From NCBI GenBank assembly GCA_002633005.1, contig NMRA01000003.1, positions 480,696 through 542,695 on the forward strand: 62,000 nucleotides of DNA. Direction: 5' to 3'. The stretch comes from Phoronis australis (Eukaryota > Phoronida > Phoronidae). How positions within the stretch are numbered: the first letter of the stretch is position 1; every line of letters starts with the position of its first letter. Below the pieces are notes generated by a model. The model searched no databases, had not been told where the DNA came from, and saw nothing but the letters and a program-made list of their open reading frames with translations. Made by a program: the position numbers and the translations under genes. This document shows, one piece after another, positions 1 to 14,200 of this stretch.

Positions 1-128
1 TTGGAGATAGAGCAGCGGACGCCGGACGCCGGACGCCGGACGGACGCCGCCCGGACGGACGGACGGACGGACGGACGGACGGACAGAGATGACGGCATAA
101 TGCGTCCACATATAAATATGTGGGCGCA
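1..128 (-). repeat. Terminal part of a tandem-core (Helitron-like) element, cut by the window edge
   Basis: The reverse complement of 20,845-20,965: (GGAC)n tract, GATGACGGCATAATGCG, then the hairpin GTCCACATATAAATATGTGG and GGCGCATAAAAAT. The rest of the copy continues left of the window. It lies 60 bp downstream of exon 69. Confidence 0.85.
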
Positions 129-189
129 TAAAAATGAAGACACAGATAGACCCGGTGACACGCCTCCATGCATACACAAACACACATAC

Positions 190-377
190 CTTCAATGCAT
201 CGTTTGCTCCAACACCAGCCCTGTCCATAACTACCTCCAGCTGATCTCCACAACACTGTAGATCCCTCCTATCATACAGATGGAGACTCAGTATCTTGTA
301 CGCCTCGCAGCTGATGATATAATGCTGTCTAGCCATAACATAGTTGTTCCCTAATAAACCCTTCTCTTTGCACTTGT
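190..377 (-). CDS. PRKDC: PRKDC exon 69, residues 3314-3376, last exon in the window
   Basis: Acceptor CTTTTCAG, donor TTGAAG|GTATGT. Contains [20 protein letters not shown] and [20 protein letters not shown]. Distant from vertebrate sequence but in phase and in the expected FAT position. Everything downstream (kinase, FATC) is off the window. Confidence 0.87.
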
Positions 378-3300
378 CTGAAAAGAGGTCAAGGTCGGTG
401 AATACAGGGGTTGAGGTGTTCCATAGACGCAATAATGTTGCGAAGGAAGCTACCTGTGATCACGTGCTTTGTTTGTAAAACATGGAAATATCTTAGTAAA
501 CCTTACATGGTCTTGAATTTTCAGAAGCTTCTCATGAATACGGAACACACCCAAGTACACATCTTTTGCACATGACCTCAAGCAAGTTATATGACGACTC
601 TCGTTAAAAATGGAGATACTTCAAATTAACAGAGGCTACCTAACTGAAGCGTGTTTCACCTTAATAGAAACTTAGGAACAGGCAAACAAAGATATTCTAT
701 ACTGCAATTTGTACGAAATGCTGGAGTGGAAATGAGCCCATGCCATAGTTATTCATTCTTATAGCCAATCATACTTACCCATTGTGCCTAAACCGTTCAA
801 GACATACTTGATACGTTCTTGTGGATCAGAAGTTCGAAGTGCTCTCTTTTGTTGAGTGCTGGCATAAACGTGATTCCACTTGAGATTGTAATAATTGTCA
901 TCAACTCGTGACTAAAAGAAAATTACAACAACCATTAGGAGTCAAAAGAAACATCAGATCTGTAATTAAAAAAAATCAAAGCGCACCATGATGAGTCCGT
1001 GGTGTCACAACTGGTTATGAAATTCTAAACTTTAAATAGAATTAAGGAAAAACGACAGAAATGTGATTTTCAAAAACTTTTTCCGATCAGGAACATTGGG
1101 TGCAACGTAACCATAGAGGTGATAGTCACTATGAGAAGAGTAATGTTTTAACCTTGTGTGTTGCAGACAGCTGCTTCAAGGCTACGCATATGTTGTCTTG
1201 GAGACTGGCACTCTCTGCCTGCGACAGACGGAGCAAGTTTTTATGCAGCAGCATGGCTCTCATGTCACCATCTGAGGAGGAACCTTTGACGTCCATGAAA
1301 GTACACCTGACAACAATACAACACAGCCATTAACTGTTTTACACACGCACTCCAAGAGGCAGACCTCGTTTACTTCTAAATTCCAATTTAATCAACAGTC
1401 AGTGCAAAGTTTAACCCTCAAGGGACACAGTCAATGATTCTAGCACGTGTTTCACCAGTGGAGGGCTTGTTACCAATGAGTTAGGTGCTAAGCTCTTTTT
1501 CGTTTGATTACTATATGGAACTCTAGCATTCAGTGAATGCAAAACTGGCTGTCAATCATCATATTCAGACGTTAAGTAAATGCAAAACTAGCTGTCACTA
1601 AATGTACTCAGACTGACATTTTATAAGTGCAAAGCTAGCTCTCACTCGTGATCTGTGGTATTTAATGGAGCAACTTCATGACTTTGTAATTCTTGTTGTG
1701 CGCTAATGTATTGAAAAAAACACTTAAATTTCACTTACAATATAACTACTTGACTGGTATTTTGTAAAGCAATGCAAAAGTAGGTTTCCATCCACAGTCA
1801 TACACCAAGTGGCAGCTAAGACTATCCTTTCTCAGATTACTCGCACACATTTCATAAAGTGGTCACTCAGTGTGAAGACATTGCACAGTTAAATTTATGT
1901 TGCAATGTATGATTCTTATAAGTCAAAACGACGCGTTTGCAATCACGTGCCTAGAAGCATCTCAACCATCACCTGGTCAGCGACCTTTGGTAACTAAAAC
2001 AAATCACTGTAGTTAAGTTAGTGCACACCTGCCCTTTGTTCATGTGCTCTGGAGTTAATCCACAAGCTGACTCACCTATTGGTCACAACATCGTCCCACA
2101 CTGAGACCGGGTCGTTAACATTGTCTGGCATCCTGTCTAACCAAGTGTTCACTAAGCCACCAATGGAGTTTTGCTGGCCTGTAAACAGTGACATGTTGAT
2201 GTAGTTACCAGTGAAGAAGAGAATTTTTGTTCTCACAGTTAGATAGTTGTGATTTTGTGCTATTCTTCACAAATTGTATTCGAATTAAATCTGGTCTGCT
2301 GGACATACCCACAAAATTAAACTTCTAGAACCTCAAGGCATCACGCCTCTTTCAAAGGGAAGAAGGTACTGAATTTTGGCAGGAATTGTCGTCTCTTGCT
2401 TTCTCATCTGGTTAGCAACCACATATTGAGATCTGGTTAGCAACCTGACGTTGTGAGAAAGCAAGAGACAGCAGTTCCCGCCAGTCTTCAGTACCATCTT
2501 CCCTTAGAAGGAGGAATGATGCCTCCGAGGTTCTAGGAGTTTTATTTTGTGAGTATTGCCAAACAGACTAGATAAAATTCAAATACAATGAGCTTTCTTG
2601 GATGGATCAGCAATGACATTTTATGATTATTCTTCACTTATAAAATAAAATAATAAAACCAGAATTTAGTTTAAGTATTACAATCATTGCCATCACCATA
2701 ATGCTTGCATCCATTATAGTAATGACTTTGACATTAGTCCTCATAATGCTTTCCAAGGAGCTATACTTAAAGTCGCAGTAGGTTGGCAGCAGTACCTCTT
2801 ACACATGGAATTTGTTAATGGACAGTGGCGTGTCCATTAAAGCAACAGACAACACTGTCTTGCATTCATCACACTGCCAACAAGTCAAAACAAATACACT
2901 GATGACTTGGTGTGGCGGGCAGTTTGAAAGTCATTATTTTCCAGTAAAACTGGAGTTTTTATTAACACAGGTCTATTACAACAAAATTCATGTCGTTCCT
3001 TTAAGCAGTGAATGAAAAGTTCCTTAACAGTATAACTGCACCTTAGAATGCCTTACTAAGCCACCTTACCAGAGATGAAGAGAAGAAACTCGTGCAGCTC
3101 AGCTAGCCTCTGTATGCCCTGCAGTTTAGTCACACGACTAGACGTCATCAATCCATCCATACTGGCCCAGTCCTACAACATAATACTTCTCCACAACACT
3201 GATTGGTTAAATTTTGTAAAAGTTAGGTCCATCATCTTCAAATGCAACAGGTATATCAAGAACTCTCATATCACAGAAGTAATTAATTTTCAGGTACACA

Positions 3301-5183
3301 ATATTAAGAGTTCTCAATTGGAACCATATATTCCTAGTCAAAATACATTTCCAGCAAAGGGCCAATTACGTCGGTGATATAGAAGTCAACTATTTTGGTT
3401 CATAAAAGCATCTTCTGCATCCTCAGGAAAGATTAAAAACAAACTGACACATTCAAACTGTTGACCTACAAGGTCAAACAATTTCTACACATTTATGAGG
3501 TCCTTAACAATGAATACCTGTAGAAAAGCCTCCAGTGCAGTACTGGCATAGTGACGGGCCCTGTCAAAATCTTCTTGCCAGAGATACACCATTGCCAGTT
3601 CTTCTGCATACTTGCTCTGCAAAGTGATTTTTTGAAAACTATAACAGTCAATTGGGGGTGCCACAGTGGTCAAATCTGTGCCAAATTGACTGGTGCCAGC
3701 ACATTCCCACCGTATACCTCTGTGTCAAGTGTGGGCAAAAATTGCCAACTCATCCACTGATATCAACGCTTCCCTCCCACACAACTGCACCAAACTTCAT
3801 CATGATCTGTCAAACAGTTTCTGACAAAATCAGAGGACAAGCAAAAGGTAACAACAGACAGATAACACAATGCCAACTATACATGACCAAAAAACTTTTT
3901 TGTGGACGTACATTGAAAAGTTTTAACTTCCTACCTCCAGCCAGCTCCTTCGTTCAGGCGTCTTCATTGCTTCATCTATAAAGTCCAACAGATGCTGGGC
4001 CCTGTCACCAGCCATGCCATCCACCATCAACTTCAACTTGCTACGTATCACAAACGGCATGTAGTGCTCCTGATGATACGTGTCGGTCCACACTGTGCTC
4101 AGCTGTTCCTCCAGATTGTGTACTAAATAATCGTCCAGCTTCTCCCATTTGGTCAGGTTATCAAGACACTAGAATCACAGGAAGGAAGTTGACATTAGCT
4201 CATCCATGGTGTCAAGGTACTCTCGTCTAGTCATCCATGGTGTCAAGGTACACTGATAGAACCATGAACAAAAGCCGAACCAGTTTGGTCGCAAATCTTC
4301 ACATTCTTTTGGTTAAAAATGAAAGCAAAAAGGAAGGACCGTAAAAAGATCAGGGGAAAATCTGATAATTAAGGAATGAATTAAAACAGGCAATATAAGT
4401 AAACAAGGGCACCGCGGAGCGTTGAAATGCGTCCACGAATGCATTACAAATGGTGTGCTTTTAGGGTTATTTATTTGTATCATACAAATGGCCACTAGAT
4501 GGCGCAGTAAACATACAATCTATCCACAAACAGGAACATGCCATATTTCATAAAAATCTGTCAAGGAACTTCAGAGAAACAAAGGAAAACAATGAAATTG
4601 CCACTAGAGGGCCCAGTGTCCGTTGGATACGCCTGAAAGTCGCCGTCGTCTGTTGTTAACTTCATATAAATACACTTACTAAATTTAGTAAAGATCCTGG
4701 AGTGGGTTTGACAGACAAAAACAGACAGACACATGTAGGTAGTAGTCCTCTCACCAACAGAGACAGACATATACACAATCAGACAAAAAACAGACAGACA
4801 CATGTAGGTAGTAGTCCTCTCACCAACAGAGACAGACATACAGACAAAAACAGACAGACACATGTAGGTAGTAGTCCTCTCACCAACAGAGACAGACATA
4901 CACACAATCAGACAAAAACAGACAGACACATGTAGGTAGTAGTCCTCTCACCAACAGAGACAGACATACACACAATCAGACAAAAACAGACAGACACATG
5001 TAGGTAGTAGTCCTCTCACCAACAGAGACAGACATACACACAATCAGACAAAAACAGACAGACACATGTAGGTAGTAGTCCTCTCACCAACAGAGACAGA
5101 CATATACACAATCAGACAAAAACAGACACACACCTGCAGGAAAGAGTCCTCCCACCAACACAGACAAACAAACAGTAGAAACA

Positions 5184-5236
<53 letters not shown>

Positions 5237-8200
5237 CAGTAGGTAGCAGACCTCCCAAGTACACAATCATACAGACAGACAATGACAGAAAGCCACACAC
5301 CTGTAGGTAACAGACCTCCCACGGACACGTACAGACAAAAACAGACAAAGACATACAGACACACAGACAAAGACTGACAAAGACAGACAAACAGACACCT
5401 GAAGGTAACAGTCTTCCCACATGTCCACTTCTCCATCTGTGGGTTCAGTCGTCCACTCTTTCTTCAGGGCGTCCAGGTACACTAACTCGGCCTGGTTGTA
5501 GTCACCTTGTGACTCAAACTCCAGGGCCTGACGAGTCTCATCTTTTGAGCCGATCTTGGAGGCAAAAACACCACGCAGGACATCGTAGTCATTGAGAGAT
5601 CGATAAAGTCTAGGAGAGGCAAACCAACGCAATCAATGTTTCAGTTGCTGCACCAAAAAAAAAAATTCTCTCAATTCACGTGAATATACTGTGTTAAGTA
5701 TTCTGTAATGATAACACGGACTTCAGAATAAAAGTAATGTTCTAGAACAACTTACTTATCCTTTGAACTGATTTTTCAATTAATATTTTAGAATACAGAG
5801 AGGATAAAAAAAATCTGCTCAAATAAATTATGTTACAGGTTTGTGTGAGGTAACTGTATCATGCGAATTATTATTCAAGTGAATTTGCTTAATTAAATAC
5901 TAATTAGACAAAGGAAAGCTTAATGAATTCTAAAAGTGCCAAGGTTGTCATGACAGGTTAATCTAATGTATCAGCAGTAAAGTCAATACTGATTCAATAG
6001 CCTGACAATAGCCTGTGTGAATTCTGCACAGTATCTATGTCTCATGTCTGTCTCAATTACCTTGGCATGAATCTAACCTGTTGCTGAATATTAATGAGAA
6101 TTCAACTGAGCTTTGCCAGACCTTATGAGAGACCATGAAACAAGATGGCAATTTTGTACTTTTTTCTGCCGAAGTTAAAAACCCACCAGTGGTCTATTCA
6201 TCACCTACCAATACCATTGATTTCTGTCAGGCAGTTGACAAGGAGATAGATTAAGTGAAGCTAGTATCTTTCAAATCTGATACTGTTACACTAGCGTAAC
6301 TAGCAAGATGATTGCCATTTAAAGTGATTAGTCGGTTACGCCAGAGTTTTTGAATTTCGGGCAGGAAACAAGACATCAACTCGTTATTTCGCTTGAATAA
6401 GACAAGAGTTCTTGCCGCATTTGTTCCGCGGATATCTGGTCATGCATTAATGCATGCTCCCCCACACAGCTGGGTATACCAACACACCTCACTTCACTTT
6501 CCACTCCTTGTATGTGTTCATCAGACAAATGCTTACCTTGCCAGTTCAATCCAAATCACAGTCTCTTCAGGTGTTTTAGTCACACCCGTACGAGCTCTCT
6601 TTCTTGGCTGTTCACCCCGTTCATACTGTAGCAACATGTTCTCCAGCAGAGCGATGCCTAGCACACAGTACAACACAGGAAATGTGTTAAGGCAAAAAGG
6701 CTAACTGCACAGTAAATGGGCACATGGTCTTAACCCTGTTCACTTTATCACACATCCAAGCAAATGTCCTAATCTTAATTTTAGGCACTCACTAAGACCA
6801 CGACATCTTCCAAGACAGTCCCATATACATGATAGTATGAAAGACGCTTGACATGCAAAAATTTTTACGAAATGCTGATTTTTGATGTCAGTGCTATTTG
6901 TACCACTCTTTATTGTGGAGCTCATGCACAAAAATGCAAAATATTTTTAAGCACTACCACTCAACACAAAAACCAATATAATATGATTATGTGGTAGGAC
7001 AGATACATCTCCTCTGACACACTGTTACCTAGAGGTTGTTGCTGACTGGTGACAGCAGCTGTGTTGATCTGACCGGGGTCTAACTTCAACTTTGTTGAGT
7101 TGTTGTAAGCGATATCCTGAAAAAACAATGACACTGATTCGCTCTATAAACCACAACTAATACTGAAAAAAATAATTTGGGACAGAAGTGACTTTCAAAA
7201 TTTATAGTGCTTTTCCACCAGATTCTTTACAGGTTGATTACAATGCAAATGCTCAAAATGTTGTTTGGTGACAGATGCCCTAAACAAAGCATGCTAAACA
7301 CAAAAGATGCTAGAAAAGCTAATAATTTTCCAGACCAGTATCCAAGAGTACACAAAACAACTATGAACTTGAGAAGATAGAGCACTAGATAGTTTCACTA
7401 GTCAATCATACTGTAACCTCAATTAAAGAGATTTTACTGTATGTGCAAGACATTGCCTTAACAGTCACTATATTTTAAAAAATGTGCTTTTCATGAAAAG
7501 CAACAATTTTCCACAAACAAGATTTATTTACACACGAAATTTCCAAATTCTGTTTCTATATTTCACTAGTTACAAAGGCATGTCTAGGATTTTCTTTTCA
7601 GGCCTTTTAGCCGGACAAGCTCAGCAGACAAAAATGAAGACTTCCATTTTGTTTTTTCAAGTTGACGCTTTCATTGTTGACAGTAGGGTCCCCGGCCAAA
7701 AACGCTTCAAAAGAAAATCCCATTACAAATACTTTTTTGTTACTAATAGAAAATTTAAGCAAGCATGCTATATAAATCAAAAGTACTTTCTTCTAAATAC
7801 AAAATTGTTTTCCTTCAGAATCCTTCTTGTAATAGAGTATGAAACAAAATGTTTTGTAACATAGACAGTGTCTAGTGAACAGCAGACTGACCATGAGACA
7901 ACCAATGAACGGCGCGTAATAAGACATAGACATATCCAGCATTGTGTTCAATGACTTGTTGACATTATTAGCAATGGTGTCGACGTCTCTGTTGTGATCC
8001 TCATGTGCTGCCACGAAGAGAGCGGAAAAAAGTGAACTGAACAGCATTCTGGCTATAGAACTGTCTTTCTGTAAAACAAACAATACTTAACAGAGGGTGT
8101 TGATAGAGGAGGCAGTGTGGCCTAGTGGGATACATGTTCACTTCCTTTACTGAAGGTCGTGGGTTCCAGTCCCACTGGGACACACTGCTAGCCACTTTAG

Positions 8201-11200
8201 TCAGTTCTCAAGCTCCTCAGCTCGGTTATAACATAACATTAATAAAGAATAAAAATAACCAGGTGATCAATGCAAAGGCTCACCTGAGTGGCCTGCACAT
8301 GTCTGGTGCAACGTGCACTAGACTGTCAGTAATAGGAGACTTGCAAATAGCAACTTTGCAACTGGTCACGTGCGATCGTATACCAGTGGCCTCCAGAGGA
8401 CGAGGAGGCACTTTATAACTTGTTTAAAACATATTCCGTGTAATCATATTTATACTATAAAGGGGTCTTTTCACAAAGTCAAGCTGTTCCTCTATGCCAC
8501 CCGCTTAGAAGACAAAGTAACTCCCAATACAGCTAGGTAGCACTATGTGTCACCGGTCCCACATGATCAACCCCCATGATTGCTTTCTTAAAGTCTCCCA
8601 TTGATCACAAAGGATTGACAAACTACCGGCTCTCAAGAAAACACATAGTATTCAGAAGAATGCTGAACAGCAGAATACTGAGTAGCTGAGTGCCGAATAC
8701 CAATTGACAAAATTGTCATATTTCAGTTTTCAATGACTTACTATCCTTCCTAAGAAACTACACACCTGCCATGTTTCGAAGTGCCACCTATCATCTACAG
8801 TTTAGAGAGTGCTTCCTTTTAATAATTAGTATCAAGGTTATTTAGGACAATAGAGGAATTCCAAACTTGGCTAATTTCAGAACATCATATCTCAGAAATG
8901 GTTCATCCGATTCGTATGAAGTTTCAGATATTATGCCCTATTCTCCACAATACACTGGTACTCAGGACATGTTTTTGTCGGATATTGTGCTCTTGACAAT
9001 TTCCAACAGTTTTCCGATGTTTTCTAACCCCAATCATCGCCGATCTGATGCTTCATATATTTGTAACTTTCAGTTGATTTTTAAGAACAACAAATGCTCA
9101 AAATCTGTAACATTTGAAAACCGAAACATAGTGATGTTTCAGTAATTTAGGACACAGCTGTAACAGCTGTTAGTCCTGCCTAATTCTACAGCTTCTCTGT
9201 GTATATGTGGTAGTTCTAGCTTCCCTACTATGGCGGAAAGTCACAACAGTCTATCGTTTGCTGATCTGAAGACTGCAGACAGCAGAATAAAGTGTATGAG
9301 TTATCATGTAAACACCTCTCTCAGTCACTGAACATAATTCACACATCCACAAAAAGAATCCATATGTCCATCAATAAGTTATAAAAGAGGCTGCTGTACT
9401 CAAAATGCAGTAATTATAAACTGCAGTAAAATAAACACACAAAATAGAAGGATGTGAACGCTTCAATCAGAGCTCATGATATTTTGGTAAAAATTGAGAT
9501 TAGAAAGCATTTCTGCATAAAGCACATGACCAGCTCCCAAGGTTGAGTCTCACCTGTGCGAGGGCTTGTAGAGGTGCTATAATATAGGAGTACTTGATCT
9601 GTATATCAGGTAAGTCCCCAATTCTGTACTGACGGTACAGCGTTACCTGACTCTCTCTTTTGGCTTTGTGCTCTCTGAGAATCTCCTGCATGAAGACCAT
9701 GATATACATTGATTACAATGTCAATGAATGTAACACATGGGACACTAAACAACTTGCAGTGATTACAAGCACTTAGTAAATTACACTAACTTGTAATTAC
9801 TTTAAGCAAAAAAAGCTCTGACCAGTGAAAACAAAAAGGTTGGTTCCACATGAATGCATGGTGCCCATAATAATCACTATGAGGCATAAACAAAGGCCCT
9901 CTTCCAATCATCTGTCGAATTGATTTAGAACATAAAGCAGTCTACTAGTATGGGACTGTTTAAGTACGAGATAAGCGGCCCACATGATCTGAATACAAGC
10001 ACTTCTACAGATTGAACCACTGATTAAGTGGCGCCATCCAGAGTTTCCCCATTGTCACCTGCTCCTTCCTTTTCTTCTGATCAGCTGATCGGTAAAAGAC
10101 GGACTTGTGTTTGTCGGATGTCTGATCCTTCAAGAACCTGCGTCTGAGGTGATGAAACTCACTATGCTGACTCGGCCCTGAAAAACACATCAGATGCCCA
10201 GCTATTTGAGATTTAGTGAATTAAGTTGAAACCGTGTAATATCAGGAGAGTATTGTTCAGCGGAAGCACAGAACGGTACTCCAACGTTAAGCCGACAAAT
10301 CAGCAACAAATCAATCCAAAGGCAAGGTCAATTTTCCACAAACATGCACAAAGTTCACATTTTGTTGGAGATTAGGAAGTACATAATGGGAGAGAATATT
10401 AACCAAATTGACTAACATTACAGAAGGAGTGTCTACCCAACACATTTCAGTAAAACAGTTCTGTTATGTAAAAACCATAAACGCATGCACTTTCATACAC
10501 TAAAAGTGATCGCAATTCAAGTACGCTAGCACCAGTCAACCATTTCAGAGTAATTTACTTACTTGGGTACCAAAAACAAAGACACGCCTCCCTATCCATT
10601 ATCTCCCCAACTCACAGCATAACTTTACCTGCAACTCGAGAGTCAACTGTATCTTGACCAGCAGGCAACTGGCCAAACCCGGTTCCAGTCAGTTTCGCTC
10701 TCCGGCGACCAGCTGGTGTCTTGGCAGGAGACTGCCCCATTGTGAACATGAGTGAAGACTCAGACCCTAGAGATCCGTAATCAGCAAATGTATCCAAGCT
10801 ACTCTGTGTTAACCAATTGTATGGAGCCTTGGAACCACCTAGAATAAACATGAGTTCAGGAGTACTGAACCATTGACAAATGAATAGTACATTTTACAAA
10901 AAAGACAAATTTAGGTATCTCGTTGGAACCAAAGCTTGAGAGTGTTTTGCAGTAAATTTGACATCATGCAGAAAGAACTACATGATATTTGAGATCTGAA
11001 ATGCTACTTGTCACTTTCAAAATCACCACCTTAAAAGCATTTTTTAAAATTCCAGTCTGCAAAAATTCAAGTTCTATGGTACCCAGCTACAGGTACTGCC
11101 AAAAAGAGTAGTTTTAATTTTTTATCTGTCTTAGTAAAATCTAAAATGGGATCACAAAAGTCTAGTTCTGTTCCCCAAAAGGGTGTTGCAGAGCAAAATT

Positions 11201-14200
11201 GCTCACTGCATCAAAAGTGCAGCTCGCACAGTACCAGAGCCAGGCCACTGGGTAATTTCGATACAAAATCCAACCCACCATCCTGAGTCGCTGTAAACTG
11301 AACATCCATTGTTTGTCGCACCATGCCTTGGGCCAGTGACTCCTGTGGCGAGTCCAACTCTTGGGAACTCGACACCAGCGTCTCGGCGAATAATGGCGTC
11401 ATTGTGGCATGCCTCTGACGCCAGCTCGACTGCACGCTGTAACTCTAAATGTGGACAACAGATGGGGTGAGAGGAAGTAGATAGGAATGGAATGTGACGC
11501 CACAGTCACATGAGTCTAATACAAAATAGCAAGCAATCACATTTCTGTTAAAAACGGAATATGGCTTCACATCATTTTTCTTATATATTTCTTCTTACAT
11601 AAACCCAAAAACATTATTCAGTGCCAGCAAGTAAAATACTAGTACAATGAAACGTCAAACTTTCCCACCATAACAAACTAGACAAAAGTTGTAATATTAT
11701 TGGCCAGGCACAATTTATATACCCGATTTTTCACATCATTTACTCAAATATTTGACCTCATGTTCTACCAGCAAGAAAGCATTCAATGGTTTATTAGAAC
11801 ATTTAAACCTAATTTTTATTGGATAACATATATCTTGCTAAACAATTTGAATGCATACCTCAAATTTACAATTAGACAGTGGCTGTTCAAATATTGGTCT
11901 GTTGTAGTCGGGACTTTTAGATGTCATCTCCAGCATAAGGTTGGTAGCATAACTGAGGTACTGCACCTCTGTGGCAGGTGTGTACATACTGTCTAATATG
12001 GCTAGCAGACGGTCAACAGTGACTACTGACAGGCGTGACTCATGACTCCAGAAGTTCTGTACGGTAAGTCGACTGGGCAGATCTTCATCAGTGAGACCTC
12101 TCAACAGATACTCCTTAGCCATAGATACAACCTTGGATCCTTCATCTGAAGTAGTCATCCTGTAATGAGATACAAAACAAAACAATAAGAAGTACACATC
12201 AAGACCTTACCTAAACACTTAGTGATAACACATAACATGACTGTTGTGACTCACAGAAACAGTAAAATAATAGGTTCAACATTAACATGTATTTGCATGC
12301 TCCTAACTATGCTAATATATAGCAGGAAATAAACGATGCTAAACAAAGTTCAGTTGTATTCATTGACAACTTGTAAAATGTAAAAAAATTGCATATAGAT
12401 GACCTTTGCACTAATGATGCAACTTGGGGCTCACATAGCCCGCACCATGCAGTGTTATTCCCCCACACCACATCACGATACTGACTGGATACGGTTGAGT
12501 GATTTATGGTGGATCATTTTCAACACAAAACTCGAACTTGAAAAAACATTTGGCAATTTTCAACCTACTTCATATTCACATCATTGCTATATGTTGCATT
12601 TTTAACTCATTTGACCAAGCAATCACAGAAATAAGGAATTAGTGTGCAAGTTCCACTTTGTCTCAGTACTAAACACTAGAATTTGTGAAGTTGTGTAAAC
12701 TATGTGATCAGTAATCCTGCACATAAACATGGCCACTGAGCAGAAATGCACTTCATGCATAGACTTACTTAACTCTTACTGTGACACTGAGTAAACAGGA
12801 CGTTAGACAAAATTTAACATTCTACACGAATGAATAATGATTACTTTATAAGAAGATCAAACTTACCTGTAGTTATCATAGATCCACATGAGTATATCAT
12901 ACATGACCTTCCTACACACTACGCTGGACACATGACTGCAACTCACAACTGGAGCCATCAGTTGCAACACTTCAGAGACATCCAACTTTGGCAACATCTT
13001 GTTCACTATCTTCAAACAGCTCAACTGGATGTCTTCATCTCTAACAAGTACAATGCAAGGGGTTGATTTGGGCTCACATCGGTGCATCCCAAATGGTAAG
13101 CAATGTGGAATGCTCATTACTTTCACAGAACACAAGATTCAATGAGATTAGATTACCTAAGACCTAAAATTACGATATATATTGCAGACGCGGTCAGGTA
13201 CACATTGTACCAGATACTGCTCAGAAGGGCCCAGTGTACAGATCATCTCCAACCATTTTATGCTCGATTAATTAATATAGTTAAGATTGAGCTGAAGAGC
13301 TAGAGACCTGACTCAAGAGTCTAGCATTGTGCCCCAGTGAGACTCGAACCCAAGACTTTCAGAAAAGGAAGCGAACAGGCAACATTGCCTCTTCTAAAAT
13401 TGACATAAGTAGAATGAAAAAAATCCTTATTGATGCTGACACCTTTCCAAAAGAAGTTTAAGGAGCACCATAATAGTGAGAATTGGGGAATAACTCCCTG
13501 ATATAGCGTTTTCATAAACCGACCTTAAATCAAAAAGTTTCAATCATATTTGTGCTGCAGAGCCTTTACTGTCATATACCTGTGTGACACAAAGCAATTT
13601 CCATCACACACCTGTGTTGTACAAAGTGATTAATACCACATACCTGTGCTGGAGCATGTCCAATACACCTTTACTCTTTAGTTCCAAAAACACACGCTCT
13701 ATACTGTCTACCCGAGACTGGATGACTTCCAGACATTCATAGCGGAACTGGCCATGTAACTTGGGCAGATTGAACAATAACTTGTTCTGAAATCTAAATA
13801 AAAGAAACAACAACATACAGTATAAATATTTATCTACTTGGTTCAGTGAATTAAAACTAGATTAACTTTTACACTACATTGGAATTAGTGGAACTAAAAA
13901 CGTACTATTGGTGATACTTGAGAAATGCATTATTTTCAAAATCACACCAAACCACCATAGATGTCACCAGATTCACACTTCTCAAGTTCTTCAGCTACGA
14001 TTACCGCTCATTTAATTACTAGTTTAAATATTTTATACAGCAGAATAACTCATTAGAGTTTAACACTCCGAGTTGTTAAACTGCAATCAATTCAGGAATT
14101 TAAATCAAGTTACATTTGACGCTACACTAACATGTCATATTACTGGTCAGCTTTTGGAGGATAGTATTAGGCTCATCTTGTAGACATGGTGTGTCCGATT

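Noticed and set aside
1-261. 86-residue plus-strand ORF with [11 protein letters not shown]
   Set aside because: A translation of the (GGAC)n tract of the repeat element and antisense of exon 69.
4561-4929. Cysteine-rich 122-residue repetitive ORF
   Set aside because: A reading of the 68-bp minisatellite; no start context or homology.
8125-8418. 97-residue plus-strand ORF
   Set aside because: It overlaps the SINE and has no homology.
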